This document shows, one piece after another, positions 10,668 through 22,440 of a stretch of 64,000 bases of DNA (position 1 is the stretch's first letter; each line of letters begins with the position of its first letter). The notes beneath the pieces were generated by a model. The model searched no databases. It was not told the DNA's origin and was given only the letters and a program-made list of their open reading frames with translations. The DNA lies in NCBI GenBank assembly GCA_911728455.2, contig OU452224.1, positions 6,266,501 to 6,330,500 of the forward strand. Direction: 5' to 3'. Origin of the DNA: Marthasterias glacialis. Taxonomy: Eukaryota; Echinodermata; Asteroidea; Forcipulatida; Asteriidae. A program made the position numbers and the translations under genes.

Positions 10668-12775
10668 GGCACCCCGGTGCATGCAAGCCATCCTGGTGCT
10701 CGCACAAGTGTTCCCCGCCCACAGGTGTCGACAGGCTGGTCGGTGAGTTGCTCTCTGTCTGCATTTGCAGGTGTTTGGCTGTTTGTGATGTGTCAACCTT
10801 CCCAATCCTTGGCGGTCTGGATGAATCAAAGACCCACAGTTGGCTACAACATGGTAAGGATCCTTTGAACTATAATAACCAGTTTTCTTCCACAGAGGAG
10901 GATGTATCCATCTTCCACTCCAGGGATTGCACTCGGAAGAAATGCCTTCATGTCTACTCTGAACTGTACATTTCAGGAGTAATCGTTGCATCATGGTATT
11001 TTGATCCATGAGAATGGAATATCTGCAAATGTACGTTTTTGTCGAGTATTTTTGAGATGTTTGTCCTACTAAGAGATTTTGGTCACAATGTCTCAGCCAG
11101 CCAATCATTTGTTTAACGATCACTGTCTAAACCTCTCTGCTTTGTGTTCCAAAAATCAAGTTTTGTAGTTTCAAGAAAATTGTACATTAAAAATTAGTCA
11201 ACCTTTGGGAATGCAAACATAAACCCAAGCAAACTAAATCAAATTAGAGCGACAAGTTCATCTGCACAAACAGTGAACAACGGCTTTTTAAAACAATTAA
11301 AGAAAAATGTTTTTAAAATCAAACATACATTAAAAAATCTTCATTGCTGTGTGTTAAGTTTTCAAACTTAATCTGAAAATTCATTAAAAAAAAACTTATT
11401 TACTTTAACAAGTGAATAAAATATTAGTCAATGACGTTGAAATTAATAAGCTATTTTCAGGAATTTCGTTTGGTGACAAAAAAAAAAGATCATAAAGACT
11501 TTTCTAGCAAATTCTTTTATGAAGGTCAACAAAGTTAAAAAATTCAAGCATGAAGCAAACAAGATGCCAAAGTATGCTCAAATTAGGATTGAAAAGGTTG
11601 CCATTTTACCAATAAAAACTTTAAAAATGCTACTTCTAATTCAAAATCATGAATTCCCCTACTGCTAAAAATCATACTATTAAATGAACAACACATTTTC
11701 TGCCAAATGTGTAATTTGTTAAACATGTAGTCCTATCTAAGAGGCAAAACTAAACTCAATGAAAATGAGTAACATCTAAACTGATGTTTAAATATTTTGC
11801 AACAAACGCAAGTTTGTTCAAACTCTCTCTCTTACTGCAGAGACAAAGGTTCTGTGAACAAATTCAAATGTTCAAATGATGTTAACCAAGAATCTATAAT
11901 CCAACTGGATTCTCCTCAATATCTTGACATGAAGTAAATCATTTATTTTCAACAGACAAAGCTGTTGGTAAAAGATGTTTAAACATGCAACAAAAACGAA
12001 AACAGAACTGCACTTCAGGTAGTTCTAAAATCTATTTCACTATTTCAAGACTTATAAGAAGGCAAACAAAAAATATGGAGAATTTAAAATGAGTTCGATT
12101 CTATCCTGCATGTCATTGCACTGCCAAAAAAATACCCAAACTGTCTTGTCAGTTATCACCATGACATTAATCACAGATTGAGAAAGGCAGCAGTCTATTT
12201 GAGACTTGAGCCTCAATGTGATTCTAATAGACTTGAATGCTAGACAAATCAAAATGGCTTTGTACCTTGGATAAGGATCCATTTCCAGTGGCATAGAAAA
12301 CTATTTTAACTTGTAACTCCAAAGATGTCAGTAGTTGAGCTGAAATGTAAAAAGTCAGAAAAAAAGTATTTTTGAAATGAAAATACTTAAGTAGTCTCCA
12401 ATAATGGTGACTATTCGTGCCAAATCTACATGTATAATCATGATAGTTCCTGGCTAAACTGTGAAATCATGATAGTTCCTGGCCAAACTTTAAAATCATG
12501 ATAGTTCCTGGCCTGGTAAAACTGATCCCAACTCTGGGAAAAAATGTCAGGGTGCCAAACTCTTTAAACTGCTGTAGAGGGATGGCCTGGTGTGCAAAGG
12601 TAGAGCACCATACTATAACTAGGGCTGCAAATGGGACGATGTGGTGGGTCCCTCAGTATTGACAGAAACTGTGGTGTTAGATACGGGGTCCCAGTCCTGT
12701 CAGATAGGTCCATGGTAACTTTAATTGAAGTTGGAATTCATGTACTGTAACTATACATCCTCAGCCATGCACTGA
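10668..12775 (+). repeat. Ancient third copy of right-arm sequence 60,377-63,190
   Basis: Collinear anchors match the right arm in the same orientation. GCTCGCACAAGTGTTCCCCG pairs 10,699 with 60,403. AAGGATC plus GAACT(A/C)TAATAA pairs 10,856 with 60,563. CAAATGTACG pairs 11,026 with 60,741. CACAAACAGTGAA pairs 11,263 with 61,064. CTATTTCACTATTTCAA pairs 12,031 with 61,562. TAGAGCACCATACT pairs 12,601 with TTAGCACCATACTC at 62,249. CCAGTCCTG is shared at 12,690 and 63,081, and AATTGAAGTTG at 12,722 and 63,119. Identity looks near 70% in aligned blocks, so this copy is far older than the left-right arm pair. It lacks the 742-bp element present in the arm at 62,294-63,035. Confidence 0.8.
12435..12522. 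repeat. 29-bp tandem repeat, 3 copies
   Basis: AATCATGATAGTTCCTGGC begins at 12,436, 12,465 and 12,494, an exact 29-bp period with small differences in the linker (TAAACTGTGA, CAAACTTTAA). No coding meaning is visible. It lies inside the ancient third copy of the arm and has no counterpart seen in the arms. Confidence 0.9.
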
Positions 12776-15178
12776 TAGTCTTCAATCAAAGGCAATACCA
12801 AGCATTTTAGGGTTGAATATCAATCAAGGCATTGACCATGGTCTAAGGGTTTTAAATGAAGACAGAATGTCTTCAGACGTGTATTTCCATAGAAACAAGA
12901 AATGTTACTGATATAGCTCTGTGCCTGCAAGAAATATATACAATCGTCTAAACAATGATCTTTACTTTTAATGAGGAAGTTTTTCTCAAGAAGTAATTTG
13001 ACAGTTGCTATCAAATTCCCAGATCTCAGTCATTACAGTGACCACTCAGTAAGACACCAGTCTATTACTAAGATGAGTGACTTATTCTTAGTCTTGTGTG
13101 TGTTGAAGCAAACCAAGATGGCCACTGGTCATCTGATTAAGATACAGACTGTTGCTGAAAATCAACATGTCACACAGTGATAGTAGGCAGTCCAAATCTT
13201 TGCAGGGACATTTCTGAAATACCCATAATGGGTAAAGTGAAGCTATTCATCAGGCAGGCAAAGCCCTACCAGATGCCCACACTAGTGGGTTGCAAAAATA
13301 ATGCAAGCACAGTCCGCCAAGATGCCCTTATTGGGGGTATAGATACATTACAGTAGCAAATGTTAGTCATGCAGATACTTCCCTCAATGATACCCATATC
13401 CTGGGTAGAGAGGGGCTTAAGCTAGTCAAGTAGCTACTGTCAGACCTACCATGAGAACTATGACACAAACTAGGGCAAATAATGGAAGCAATGCATTATG
13501 AGGCTTTGTGTCCAAAGCATTAAGTGTCAACATCTTAACATCCAGTAAACCTGTACATGATTGTACATGTGAAGACACTTTGATGTCCTTAAAGTGTTAC
13601 AGAAAATCCTCATATAGAGGTTTTTTATTTGATTGGTCAATGCCTTGATTGAATTTTGCTAATTCTAGGCAACCTTGAGCTTTAATTCAGGCTTGGGGTA
13701 TTTAGTAGATTCATGTTTAAGTACAGTATTTACAAGTTTGAACCAAAATTACAATCACTTCCCTCTTTTCCTTTGGGAAAGTGGTTAGCTTTTTATTACT
13801 GCTTTCAACCAGTGAAGGTTTTGAAGAAACCGATAACCTTAAGACTTCACTTGTTCTCAGCAAATCAAAGAATGAGTTAAAATTCATAATTAACCCTCAG
13901 ATCAAAAAATGTCGGTCTGAAACTAAAAAGTATACATTGATCAAGTGATTGACAAAAGCAATTAATGAAGTCATCCAATCATTTTAGAAACAGTGTTTAT
14001 TACCAACCTTGTTGGTAATATTTAACTGTTTTGCACAACCCCAAGCCTGGTTAGTCCTTAAACTGATAGTCCTGAGAGTTCTTCACATTTACTTAGAATG
14101 AGAATTAGCTGGCCTTTCCATATGTACACAATAAGGAACATAATTTGTGCAATAATCTGTTAAGAACAAGTTAAGGTAACCCTGGAGTATGAAGGAAAAT
14201 ATGTGGAGTCTCACAAATCCACCTACCTCTGTCATGATGTGAGTTCAAAGGCTCTAGAGCCAGTATACAATTCTCCCAACCGTCTCAGTAGCAATCGCAT
14301 GGAAGCTGTTGCCTTCCAGTCAGCACTTACAATGTAGAAGCAATTATTTGCTAATGGGATGTCCTGAATAACCAAAAATCCAGGATAAACTGATCACAAC
14401 CAGTGTCTGGGAACCAAATCCCTAGGATATAAATCAATATCAGACAACACTGCTTATTAATTAGATTTCACAATGGCCAGTAAAGCACAATTGATTTGAC
14501 TTTGTATTTAATGACACTTTGAATAATGTGAAGAACTTTCAGGACATTGTCTTATTCAACCTTGCTTGGTATTGCCCAGCCTCGTTCCCACCAACTAGTC
14601 TCAAATGGACCAATTAAAGTGGCCATTAAGCCTTTGTGTTTTCAGTTTGCCCTCTATGAACCCACCAGCCCCTCCCCCCATATAGGTGAAGTGATATATA
14701 TATCCACTTCTACTCTCCATTAAGAACAAAATGTGTTGATTTACAAACTAAAATCACCAGTGGCCCCTATGTGCAGTGTGATTTCCAGACCCCACCACTT
14801 GCCCCTATTGGGAAGTTCACAACGTATGGATACACCCATAATTACAACCATTTTGGGAAAATGAATATTCATGATACACAATATCACACTCGGTAAAGCC
14901 CATGTTTCTTTCCCTCCTTCATTCAACTTCTACAGCCCCTATTGGGCAAACAGATGTTCGCAGTGACACTAAGTTGCCTTCACTGTCCCTTGTTGGGCAA
15001 AGTGATATACACTTATGTACCAACAGCACCCACCAATTGGGCAAACAAGATTTATAGACAGTGGGTAACACCAACCCCTATTACTCCACACACTACATCA
15101 ACCACCAGACCCCCATCATTGGTAAATGGATGTACAGGTGACAATACGCTCTTATGATTTCCCACCTTCACCCGCCAT
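12776..15178. other. Noncoding DNA with scattered CCC-N-GGG hairpin words
   Basis: No gene is recognised. Short inverted words recur: ACCCATAATGGGT (13,221), CCCACACTAGTGGG (13,275), a CCCTTATTGGGGG form (13,326), TACCCATATCCTGGGTA (13,391), then CCCCTATTGGG (14,803) and GCCCCTATTGGGC (14,935). They share the core of the 32-bp minisatellite that follows. ATTACCAACCTTGTTGGTAAT near 13,999 is a separate small hairpin. Confidence 0.5.
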
Positions 15179-15611
15179 TAGCCCCTGTTGGGCACCAAAC
15201 ACCCTACAACTAGCCCCTGTTGGGCAACAAACACCCTACAACTAGCCCCTGTTGGGCAACAAACACCCTACAACTAGCCCCGGCTGGGCAACAAATACCC
15301 TACAACTAGCCCCTGTTGGGCAACAAACACCCTACAATTACCCCCTGTTGAGCAACAAACACCCTACAACTAGCCCTGTTGGGCAACAAACACCCTACAA
15401 CTAGCCCCTGTTGGGCAACAAACACCCTACAACTAGCCCCTGTTGGGCAACAAACACCCTACAACTTGGCCCTGTTTGACAACAAACACCCTACAACTAG
15501 CCCCTGTTGGGCAACAAACACCCTACAACTAGCCCCTGTTGGGCAACAAACACCCTACAACTAGCCCCTGTTGGGCAACAAATACCCTACAACTAGCCCC
15601 GGCTGGGCAAA
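15179..15611. repeat. 32-bp minisatellite, about 13.5 copies
   Basis: The unit is TAGCCCCTGTTGGGCAAC followed by AAACACCCTACAAC. Thirteen complete units plus a partial one run head to tail. One unit is 31 bp, and variant units carry CCGGCTGGGC, TGAGC or TTTGAC. The variant pair AAATACCC / CCGGCTGGGC appears near units 3-5 and again at the end, suggesting block duplication inside the array. Degenerate GCCCCTATTGGGC words flank it on both sides. One frame stays open through part of it for 61 codons, which is a repeat artefact. Confidence 0.95.
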
Positions 15612-15824
15612 GTAAGTTAGACCCTTACTTTTACACACTACACCAACTACTACCTTATTGGACAAGAAGTGTTTTTCCTAAAGACAAACCATCAGCCCCT
15701 CCCCTATTTGGGTAAAGTGATTGTTCAGCAAAAACAATCACTAATCCCAATGTCTTACTCCTTTAGTTCCATGCCGTAGTAAGATACTGTGGGATGGATT
15801 ACCATGGGAACGAGGTAATCTAAC

Positions 15825-16313
15825 ATTGACCTATCGCCATTTGCAACTTAGCCATAGCTCTGACAAATAAGTGATAGCAAGTAAAAACAGGCACTCTCAT
15901 GGAGTAGATGCAAGTTAAGCATGGCATGTACAGTTGGCTCTTGATGTACTTGTCCATCAGAGAGTGTTGGGCAAATGTACATGAGTAAAAGAAACACATA
16001 ATGAATTTATATGAGTTTCATCATGTACTGCTGGGAAAAAGAAAGGATGAACATACAGTGATTAACATGAACGCAAACTGCAAACATGATTGAGCATCAT
16101 GTGGACTACATGTGGAACCAGTACATCTAGATGTTCTTGTTTGCTAAGTTATGCATATTGTATGTCAAGTAACATGTACATGAATAATGGAATACATACA
16201 TCTTGTATGTATGAGATAGGTTATCACTTTCCAGTATTGTAGATCAGGTTGATCATACAATGTGCTTTATGCACTGTTATTGGCTATCATAAAATAAATG
16301 GCGATAGGTCAAT
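15825..16313. mobile_element. Short TIR element, 489 bp
   Basis: ATTGACCTATCGCCATTT at 15,825-15,842 is exactly reverse-complemented at 16,296-16,313. Weaker inverted similarity continues inward (AGCCATAGC against AGCCAATAAC). There is no coding capacity and no clear target duplication. It is best read as a non-autonomous DNA element of unknown superfamily. Confidence 0.65.
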
Positions 16314-16355
16314 ATTGTTTGATTGAAGACTATCGATAAGCTCCATGTATTTTAA

Positions 16356-17006
16356 GGCTGTATACACCACTGGTTTTGGGTCAAGTAGTGAAACTAAAGT
16401 AGGACAACATTTCATCAAATGTTGAAAGAGATTAAGGAGATACATTAATATCATAATCCAAAAAGAAAAACTCTAGCTGGGATACACCAATGGAAAACTG
16501 CATGCAATCTTATGAACTATTACCAATTACAACAGGTTTACATCTTTCTGTTGAATCTCAAGGAATGCATTCAAACTCCTTCAGAACCAGATCAATGTAG
16601 ACACAATGTAAACTAGGCTACTGGATACAAACAAATGAGCAAGTACTGGATTAAAATGCAATTCAGTTTTAACATTGAACTGGATCACTGGCCAGAGATC
16701 CAGTTCATTATTTGGTTGATACTTTGAATGATTAATCAAACAGACATAAAAATAAATGTGAAGTATCATGAATGTGAATCAGTATAGTAGAATGATGAAA
16801 TTGCATCTCATTAATTCAATAAACTTATAGATGAGCTAGAAGAGTACTAGAGGTGAAAATAAACTTAAAGGATATTTGAACTAACACTCTTTATTGTGAG
16901 TGTAAGTTCACAGGTGGTAATTTAAGCCAAATACTTGGATGTTATTACCCATAGGATTCAAACTCTTTTAACTACTTATTGTTTTATACCAGTGGTGTAT
17001 ACAGCC
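16356..17006. mobile_element. Short TIR element, 651 bp
   Basis: GGCTGTATACACCACTGGT at 16,356-16,374 is perfectly reverse-complemented at 16,988-17,006. An internal GGATACACCAATGG (16,480) resembles the end. There is no open frame of note and no convincing target-site duplication. It is a probable non-autonomous DNA element. Confidence 0.7.
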
Positions 17007-17623
17007 TGTCCAATGTCTATGCATACAACTAGTTCTAGGACTAAGGCCTTGCTACTCAAATTAGTAAATAACAGAGATGTAGGTCCAGACATCTTTTAGT
17101 AACAGGTCTTTTTTTCAAATTGACTAATACGTTAAATAGGTAGGTTCACCTTGTAAAGAAGCTGCACGGAATAATCCAAAAGCTGTACGTAATCATTATA
17201 GGAGTGTAGATACCATACTGGATAATAGTAAACATCTCTCATTAGTTCATCAGTGACACTCATTATTGGCTCCTTGAAACTAATATGCAGAAGGTCCATC
17301 TTGTATGAGGTTTTGTAGTATAGGGATAGATCAGCATATCAGTAGCTGCAGCTTGTGTTTATAGCATAGCAATCTCAGTATGTAGTCCCAGTCCTGGATA
17401 GACAAAATTGATGATGAGTTTTCAGCAAAAAATTAGAACATGTAACATTTGAGAGTGTGGTAGATATTTAAACACTAATCAATGATAAAAAAAATGAACA
17501 TAAGCTACCCTAACAGCAGGTATTAGCTACCACATCAGGCAATTTAAGCTACACTAACATCAGAGATTATAAGCTACACTAAAAGCAGGCCATAATTGTA
17601 GAGTTTGTACAAGATGTACAAAA
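17007..17623. other. Noncoding DNA left of the visible palindrome limit
   Basis: Nothing recognisable except a short TAAGCTACACTAA-type repetition at about 17,503-17,590. Its partner in the palindrome, if any, would lie beyond the right end of the window. Confidence 0.4.
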
Positions 17624-17663
17624 TGTAATTTCAAAGGAACAGTTGTATGCATTTGTGACTCTA

Positions 17664-18384
17664 GCAGGCCCTGGGAAAGCCTACAATGTTGTTTATAAAA
17701 TCACTTTATCAAATCTGAAGAAACATGAACGTATTGGCCATCTGTAAACAAGTTAAGTGCTTGTTGTAAAGTCTTGCACGTAACAATTCTGGTTAGTTTC
17801 AACTAAGGTTGTTAAAATGTTCAGAAACAAATGTACTAAGGCGGCACACAACATTGAGCTCTAGCTTTTAGAAAGACCTCTTCACTTCAAACAAAGTTGA
17901 AATAGCAACCAGGAGTAGTTCTATTAAGTAGTAAAACTGTTGTCATCAACTTTGAAGTAATAACATCGTACCATTAGTATTGTTTTCGCTTAGCAGATTC
18001 GCTTAGTGCTAAAGACTTGCAAGTAATAATGTGCTAAAGTAACAATCCATGTAACAATCCTTGAGTCATTTCTGAATGACCTCTTCACTTGTTTAATTTC
18101 AAGTAAAGGTGAAACAGCAATCAGTATTCAATAGTCAATATATAACACTTTTGTTTTTATTAGTGCAGAGGAAAACTGTTTTGATTGATACAGAAAGCAC
18201 AGTAGATTCTAATACAAACTAAATGACCAAACTATACATCTAGGTTCATTTAACAATTCTTGGTCCAATTTACAACTAGGCAAGAAAACAGAAACTATAA
18301 AAAGCTGTGTAGGTTGTGATTTTGAGCAAGTTTGCTAGTAGAAGAGGTGGTAAAAACCATCATTCAATATTTCCCAGGGCCTGC
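17664..18384. mobile_element. TIR element GCAGGCCCTGGGAAA, left-arm copy
   Basis: GCAGGCCCTGGGAAA (17,664-17,678) and TTTCCCAGGGCCTGC (18,370-18,384) are perfect 15-bp inverted ends of a 721-bp unit. The right arm has the same unit at 63,222-63,960. There is no coding capacity. The CAGG start is reminiscent of hAT-type ends, but I could not find an 8-bp target duplication, so the superfamily is open. Confidence 0.6.
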
Positions 18385-18569
18385 TTATTATAGGTTTGCA
18401 TGTGAGCTGTAAAAAGTGCATGGTATCTGTTATACATGAGGATGTATAGTAAAGTGTACAGTGCATGAATTTGTAAAAACTTCAATTAAACTTACCATGG
18501 ACAAAATAGAGGCAGGACTGGCAAACCCTGTGTCGATAAAAGGCACCACAGTTGCCCTTGATACTGAGG

Positions 18570-19318
18570 GGCAGATTGAAAAGGGGCGGATCCAGGATCT
18601 GAAAAAGAGAGGAGGTGAAATTGGCCGGAGGTCCTGTCATGTAAGGGGGGGGGGGGCGGGCTTAGAGTTGGTCACACATGGTATTGTGTCTTAAATGTAC
18701 TTTGCATTTAGACCAGTTGAGATAAAAGATACATACAGGGACAAATTCAGAGTATTGGAAGTGCACAGTATTTGACCGTCAGGAATTTGCAAAAACTCTT
18801 AGATTTATTCACCAAGTGAGACTGGGCATGACTTTGTGGTCATCATGACGTTTTGGAAACGTTTAGATGCACCATTCAGCAAGACACCTGTGTTGTAGCA
18901 CGTGTCATAAACGCCATAGATCATACATTCAGTAGTCATCATAACGCTGCAATTGCGTTGAGATGAGCCAAACAGCCTGACCAAATACTACACAAGACCA
19001 ATGAAATCATTGGTTACACTGTAGTCAATTCAATAAAGAAAGCATCATGCATGAATTGGAAACTAGTGCTCAAAGTGCTCTAGGTAGGGCACCTCAAAGT
19101 AAAAAGATTGTGTGACAAAAACTGTATATCATGCCCCCCCCCCAATAAAAAAAAGGAGAAAAGTAGTACAAAAGTGCTGAAGTACAAAAGGTAATTGTAA
19201 CATAGGAAAAGAAGAATTTAGACATGACAGGGCTTTCCGGCAAAATGTAAGGGAATAAAAAGAAGGGAGGTCCAAATCAAAAAGTGGGGATCTCCCATGG
19301 ATCCGTCATTAAATTGCC
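18570..19318. mobile_element. TIR element with GGATCC ends, left-arm copy
   Basis: One end reads GGCAGATTGAAAAGGGGCGG then ATCC. The other, reverse-complemented, reads GGCAATTTAATGACGGATCC. Further inward both ends share a GCCGGA and CCTGTCATGT segment, so the inverted ends are long (about 85 bp) and imperfect. The 749-bp unit contains a 12-G run. The ancient copy at 12,635-12,650 has the flanks joined without it, which supports an inserted unit. A 77-codon frame across the end is conserved between arms only because the DNA is. Confidence 0.65.
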
Positions 19319-21439
19319 ACCACATCGTCAAAAACTGAGCCACAAACCGAGTATGGTGTTAAAAAACAGACACACCAGGATCATGATACAGAGATAATAT
19401 GCTACTCAAAACAGTGTAAGGAAACCAAAGAAACAACTAAATCCCAATAAAATGCATTTTCAAGGAATGCATCATTACATCATTAGATGATCAAGATGCA
19501 CAAATGAAAATGTTATGACCAAATTTAGTCTACACTAAGATCAAGCAAATTTACAAATTCAACTAAATCTTCTAAGAAAGTATTTAAAGAGAATGGATAT
19601 GCTAAAATTTCAGTTGTCTCAAAAATTGAGTGAGAAGGAAAAATCTTCCCCAAAAAATAAATAAATAAATAAAGAAATAAGTCTATTCAGCTGGAACTTA
19701 GCTAAATTCATGTGCAACTCATTTCTAAACCTTAGCAAATAAACTCTTTTTAGTCAGTTTGAAGTGTAGTGGATATAGTGAAGTTTTGGAAGCTCACACT
19801 TACCTAAAATAGATAATTTGGGAAACATGTCAGTTTACGGACTTGACTTGTTAAGTGAAGTACTTTGGACTCCTAACTATGAGTGCCTTGCATTGTTTTG
19901 AGTAGCAGGAGAGTTTGGCATCCTGAAAACTGTGTGGAAAAACAGGAAAGCTTTAGGGAAGTTACAAGTTAAAAATAAGCCAAACAAATGCCACTTAAGT
20001 CTAAATGGTGAACAAAATCTAAAAATGGCCAGTTTGAAATAGTGAAATAGAATAAATTGGCACCGTCAGAAACATCAAATAAACCCATTTAAATCTCTTG
20101 GACATTTGGAACCTTCTGTTTTATACAAGTTGCCTCAAAAGAAGGATGCAGAAAACTGTTGTGGTTTAAAACTTTATACTCAACAAACTGTTTCAACTTG
20201 AAGTAAACATGGCAACCAATTCAATTAGAAACTCCACTTTGGAATTATTGACAAGCATTGGAAACTACTTGTCACTCAGCTAGACTTCTCAAAAGCAACC
20301 AAAAATATCTATAAACTACATTTAAATTATGATGAATTGTTGAACTGAAAATGTGCTGGATTTTGACATGAAAATTTATGGTCATATCCCTCTTTCTTGT
20401 TTCAAAGATAGATAGTGGGGCCATTGTGCTCAAGTTTCCTTTAGAAACATAAAAAGACTCATTCACTAAAACGCTTCATATGCATTGGTACTGTGAACAG
20501 TCACCTCATTGTTTTTGTAAACAGACACATTAAAATCAATTCACTGTTTGTGTTCATGAACTACAACCATGGCTAATGCATTAGTTACTTGAAAACCCAC
20601 TGAATTATTTAATGAACGTCTTAAGTAGGAGGAAGTCAATTAAGCACCGACAGTTATGATGTTTGACTACGACAGTTAGACTTCTTGTTAAAACAAAAAT
20701 TTACATAGATATTTGATTAAAAACACACTAAGGAACACACTAAGAAAATGGCAGAGTTTTAATTGGGTCTTCTTTGTGACGTTGGCAAAAATGATCAGTG
20801 CAGCTGAAAGGAAAAGTGACCTTAATCTAAACATGGCAAACTATTAAAGAAACTGGCAAAAACCGTACATTTGTTTGATATTTTATTTGATAGGATCAAA
20901 AACCAGGATGCAATTATGCAATGCGAAAAGAAAGTTCAGAGCAGACATTGAGGGCGCTATTTCCATGAGCAATGCCAGGAGTGGTTGATAGATACATCTG
21001 ACTCTGTGTCCAAGTCAACTGATTATTAGAGTTCATTAGATCCTTCCCTTGTTATGGTAAACAGAGGGCGCTTTGGCCACACAGACTAACAATATTGGGG
21101 ACAACTGAACACATTGCACATAGTCTCTCACTGAATGGTGTTGATAGAGGGCGCTCACTGACAGGTCTGTTGGCACCTGTGGGCGGGGAACACTTGTGCG
21201 AGCACCAGGGGGGGCTTGCATGCGCTGGGGTGCTTTTCTTTTGTTTGTTTCAAGTTCAAGGTCAAATTTAAATATGAATAGAAGGCATTGCCCACCAATA
21301 GATATGAATAAAAAACATGGCTATGAACACTTGTGTGTACTTTGTCTTTATGTCAGACTCTACCGCCCTCTAAGTTTGTACTGCCCTCTATCTATGTCCC
21401 TACCCTCCCAATATTTAAAGTCCTTAAGCCCCCCATAAT
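19319..21439. other. Arm sequence without recognised gene
   Basis: AT-rich noncoding sequence. It includes an (AAAT)n-like tract at about 19,657-19,680. A segment at 20,940-21,235 carries three AGAGGGCGCT or TGAGGGCGCT words and a GGGGAACACTTGTGCGAGC block. That segment is the part best matched by the ancient copy at 10,668. Confidence 0.5.
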
Positions 21440-21484
21440 GCATCTGCTTTCTATTTCAATACAAGTTGCAGCACTATTTTATAT

Positions 21485-21962
21485 GTGGACTTAAAGGGAA
21501 GGTACATTTTTTTTCAAGGTTTGAAATTGTAACAGTTTCTTGTTACTTTTTAGATATCTCTTTTAGAGATGAAAAGCATAAGTTTTTTTTAGGTTAAAAT
21601 TTTGAGTTGTAACAGTTTCTTTGTGTGACCTTTTACATATCTCTTTTGGAGATGAACAATTAGTGTAACGTTTACTAACGTTAAAAAGCTCAAACAGTTT
21701 GGTAAAAACGCACAAAGTTTTTGTTTGTATTTTGTACTTTTTTTAATGAAAGTCTCCTTGAAATTGGAAAGTTTTAGACTGCGAACCATTTTGGCAGAAT
21801 TTTCAAGGAAAAGACAATGTTTTTGAGAGTGCCCAGTTGACTTTTCTTTCTAGGACATAACTGTTTCCATCAAAATGTAAATGATTGAACCTTGCGACCA
21901 TTTTGGTCCTGGTTTGACAAATTGTTTCTAACAGTGTACCTTCCCTTCCACTCAAAGTCCAC
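21485..21962. mobile_element. Inner nested TIR element (left arm)
   Basis: The ends are GTGGACTTAAAGGGAAGGTA and, reverse-complemented, GTGGACTTTGAGTGGAAGGG then AAGGTACA. The 478-bp unit contains two tandem ~80-bp blocks with TTGTAACAGTTTCTT and ATATCTCTTTT(A/G)GAGATGAA. A 66-codon frame is nearly identical in both arms but has no family resemblance and is probably not a gene. Confidence 0.7.
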
Positions 21963-22064
21963 ATTACCAGAAGTGTTTCAGACCTTTATCACGCCATCTT
22001 TTAAATCTTAAGGCAAAGCAACTGATTGTAATAATTGTCATTGAGTGATAATGAGATGCTAAAC

Positions 22065-22440
22065 TTTAGCTGTTCATTGCTCAAGTTATCTGATTCGGAA
22101 TTGATTCAAAGTCTGTGTACACACAGATTACACGTTGATCAGTTTTAAATTTAATTAAACAACACCTTGTCTTATTAATGTTGCTTTGCCCTTAAAAAAT
22201 GTTTTGTTTCCTGGTTATACAGTGTTGAACTTTTTGTTCAAGTAATCTGATTTGGCACTATTTCAGCAACTGTGTTCAAACAGATTTCACATTGATGTAT
22301 TGTTAATTGAAACAACACATTTTCTTTTGGATGTTGCTTTGCTCTTATAAAAACAACTGCAGTTTACAGGTGATCCAGTATTGAACTTTCTGTTCATTGT
22401 TCAGATGATCTGATTTGGCATTGTTTCAACATTTGTGTAC
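22065..22440. repeat. ~160-bp degenerate tandem repeat, 3 units (left arm)
   Basis: ATCTGATT(C/T)GG recurs at about 22,088, 22,246 and 22,409. Each unit carries a GTGTACACA- or GTGTTCAAACA-type stretch, then AACAACA, then TGTTGCTTTGC in the first two. The array lies inside the outer TIR element and is mirrored at 59,165-59,530. This kind of internal repetition is common in non-autonomous DNA elements. Confidence 0.75.

Noticed and set aside
10566..11123. 185-codon minus-strand open frame, the longest in the window
   Set aside because: It lies across the ancient copy of arm sequence, has no recognisable domain, and the homologous arm segments do not keep the frame.
15379..15564. Repetitive protein encoded by the 32-bp array
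   Set aside because: A 32-bp period shifts frame each unit. The open frame simply reflects few stop codons in the repeat.
15179..15611. CRISPR-like array
   Set aside because: Units are contiguous with no unique spacers, and the context is eukaryotic, so this is a minisatellite.
18461..18694. Frame conserved in both arms reading QIEKGRIQDLKKRGGEIGRR
   Set aside because: It crosses the end of a DNA element and a poly-G run. Conservation equals that of neighbouring noncoding DNA.
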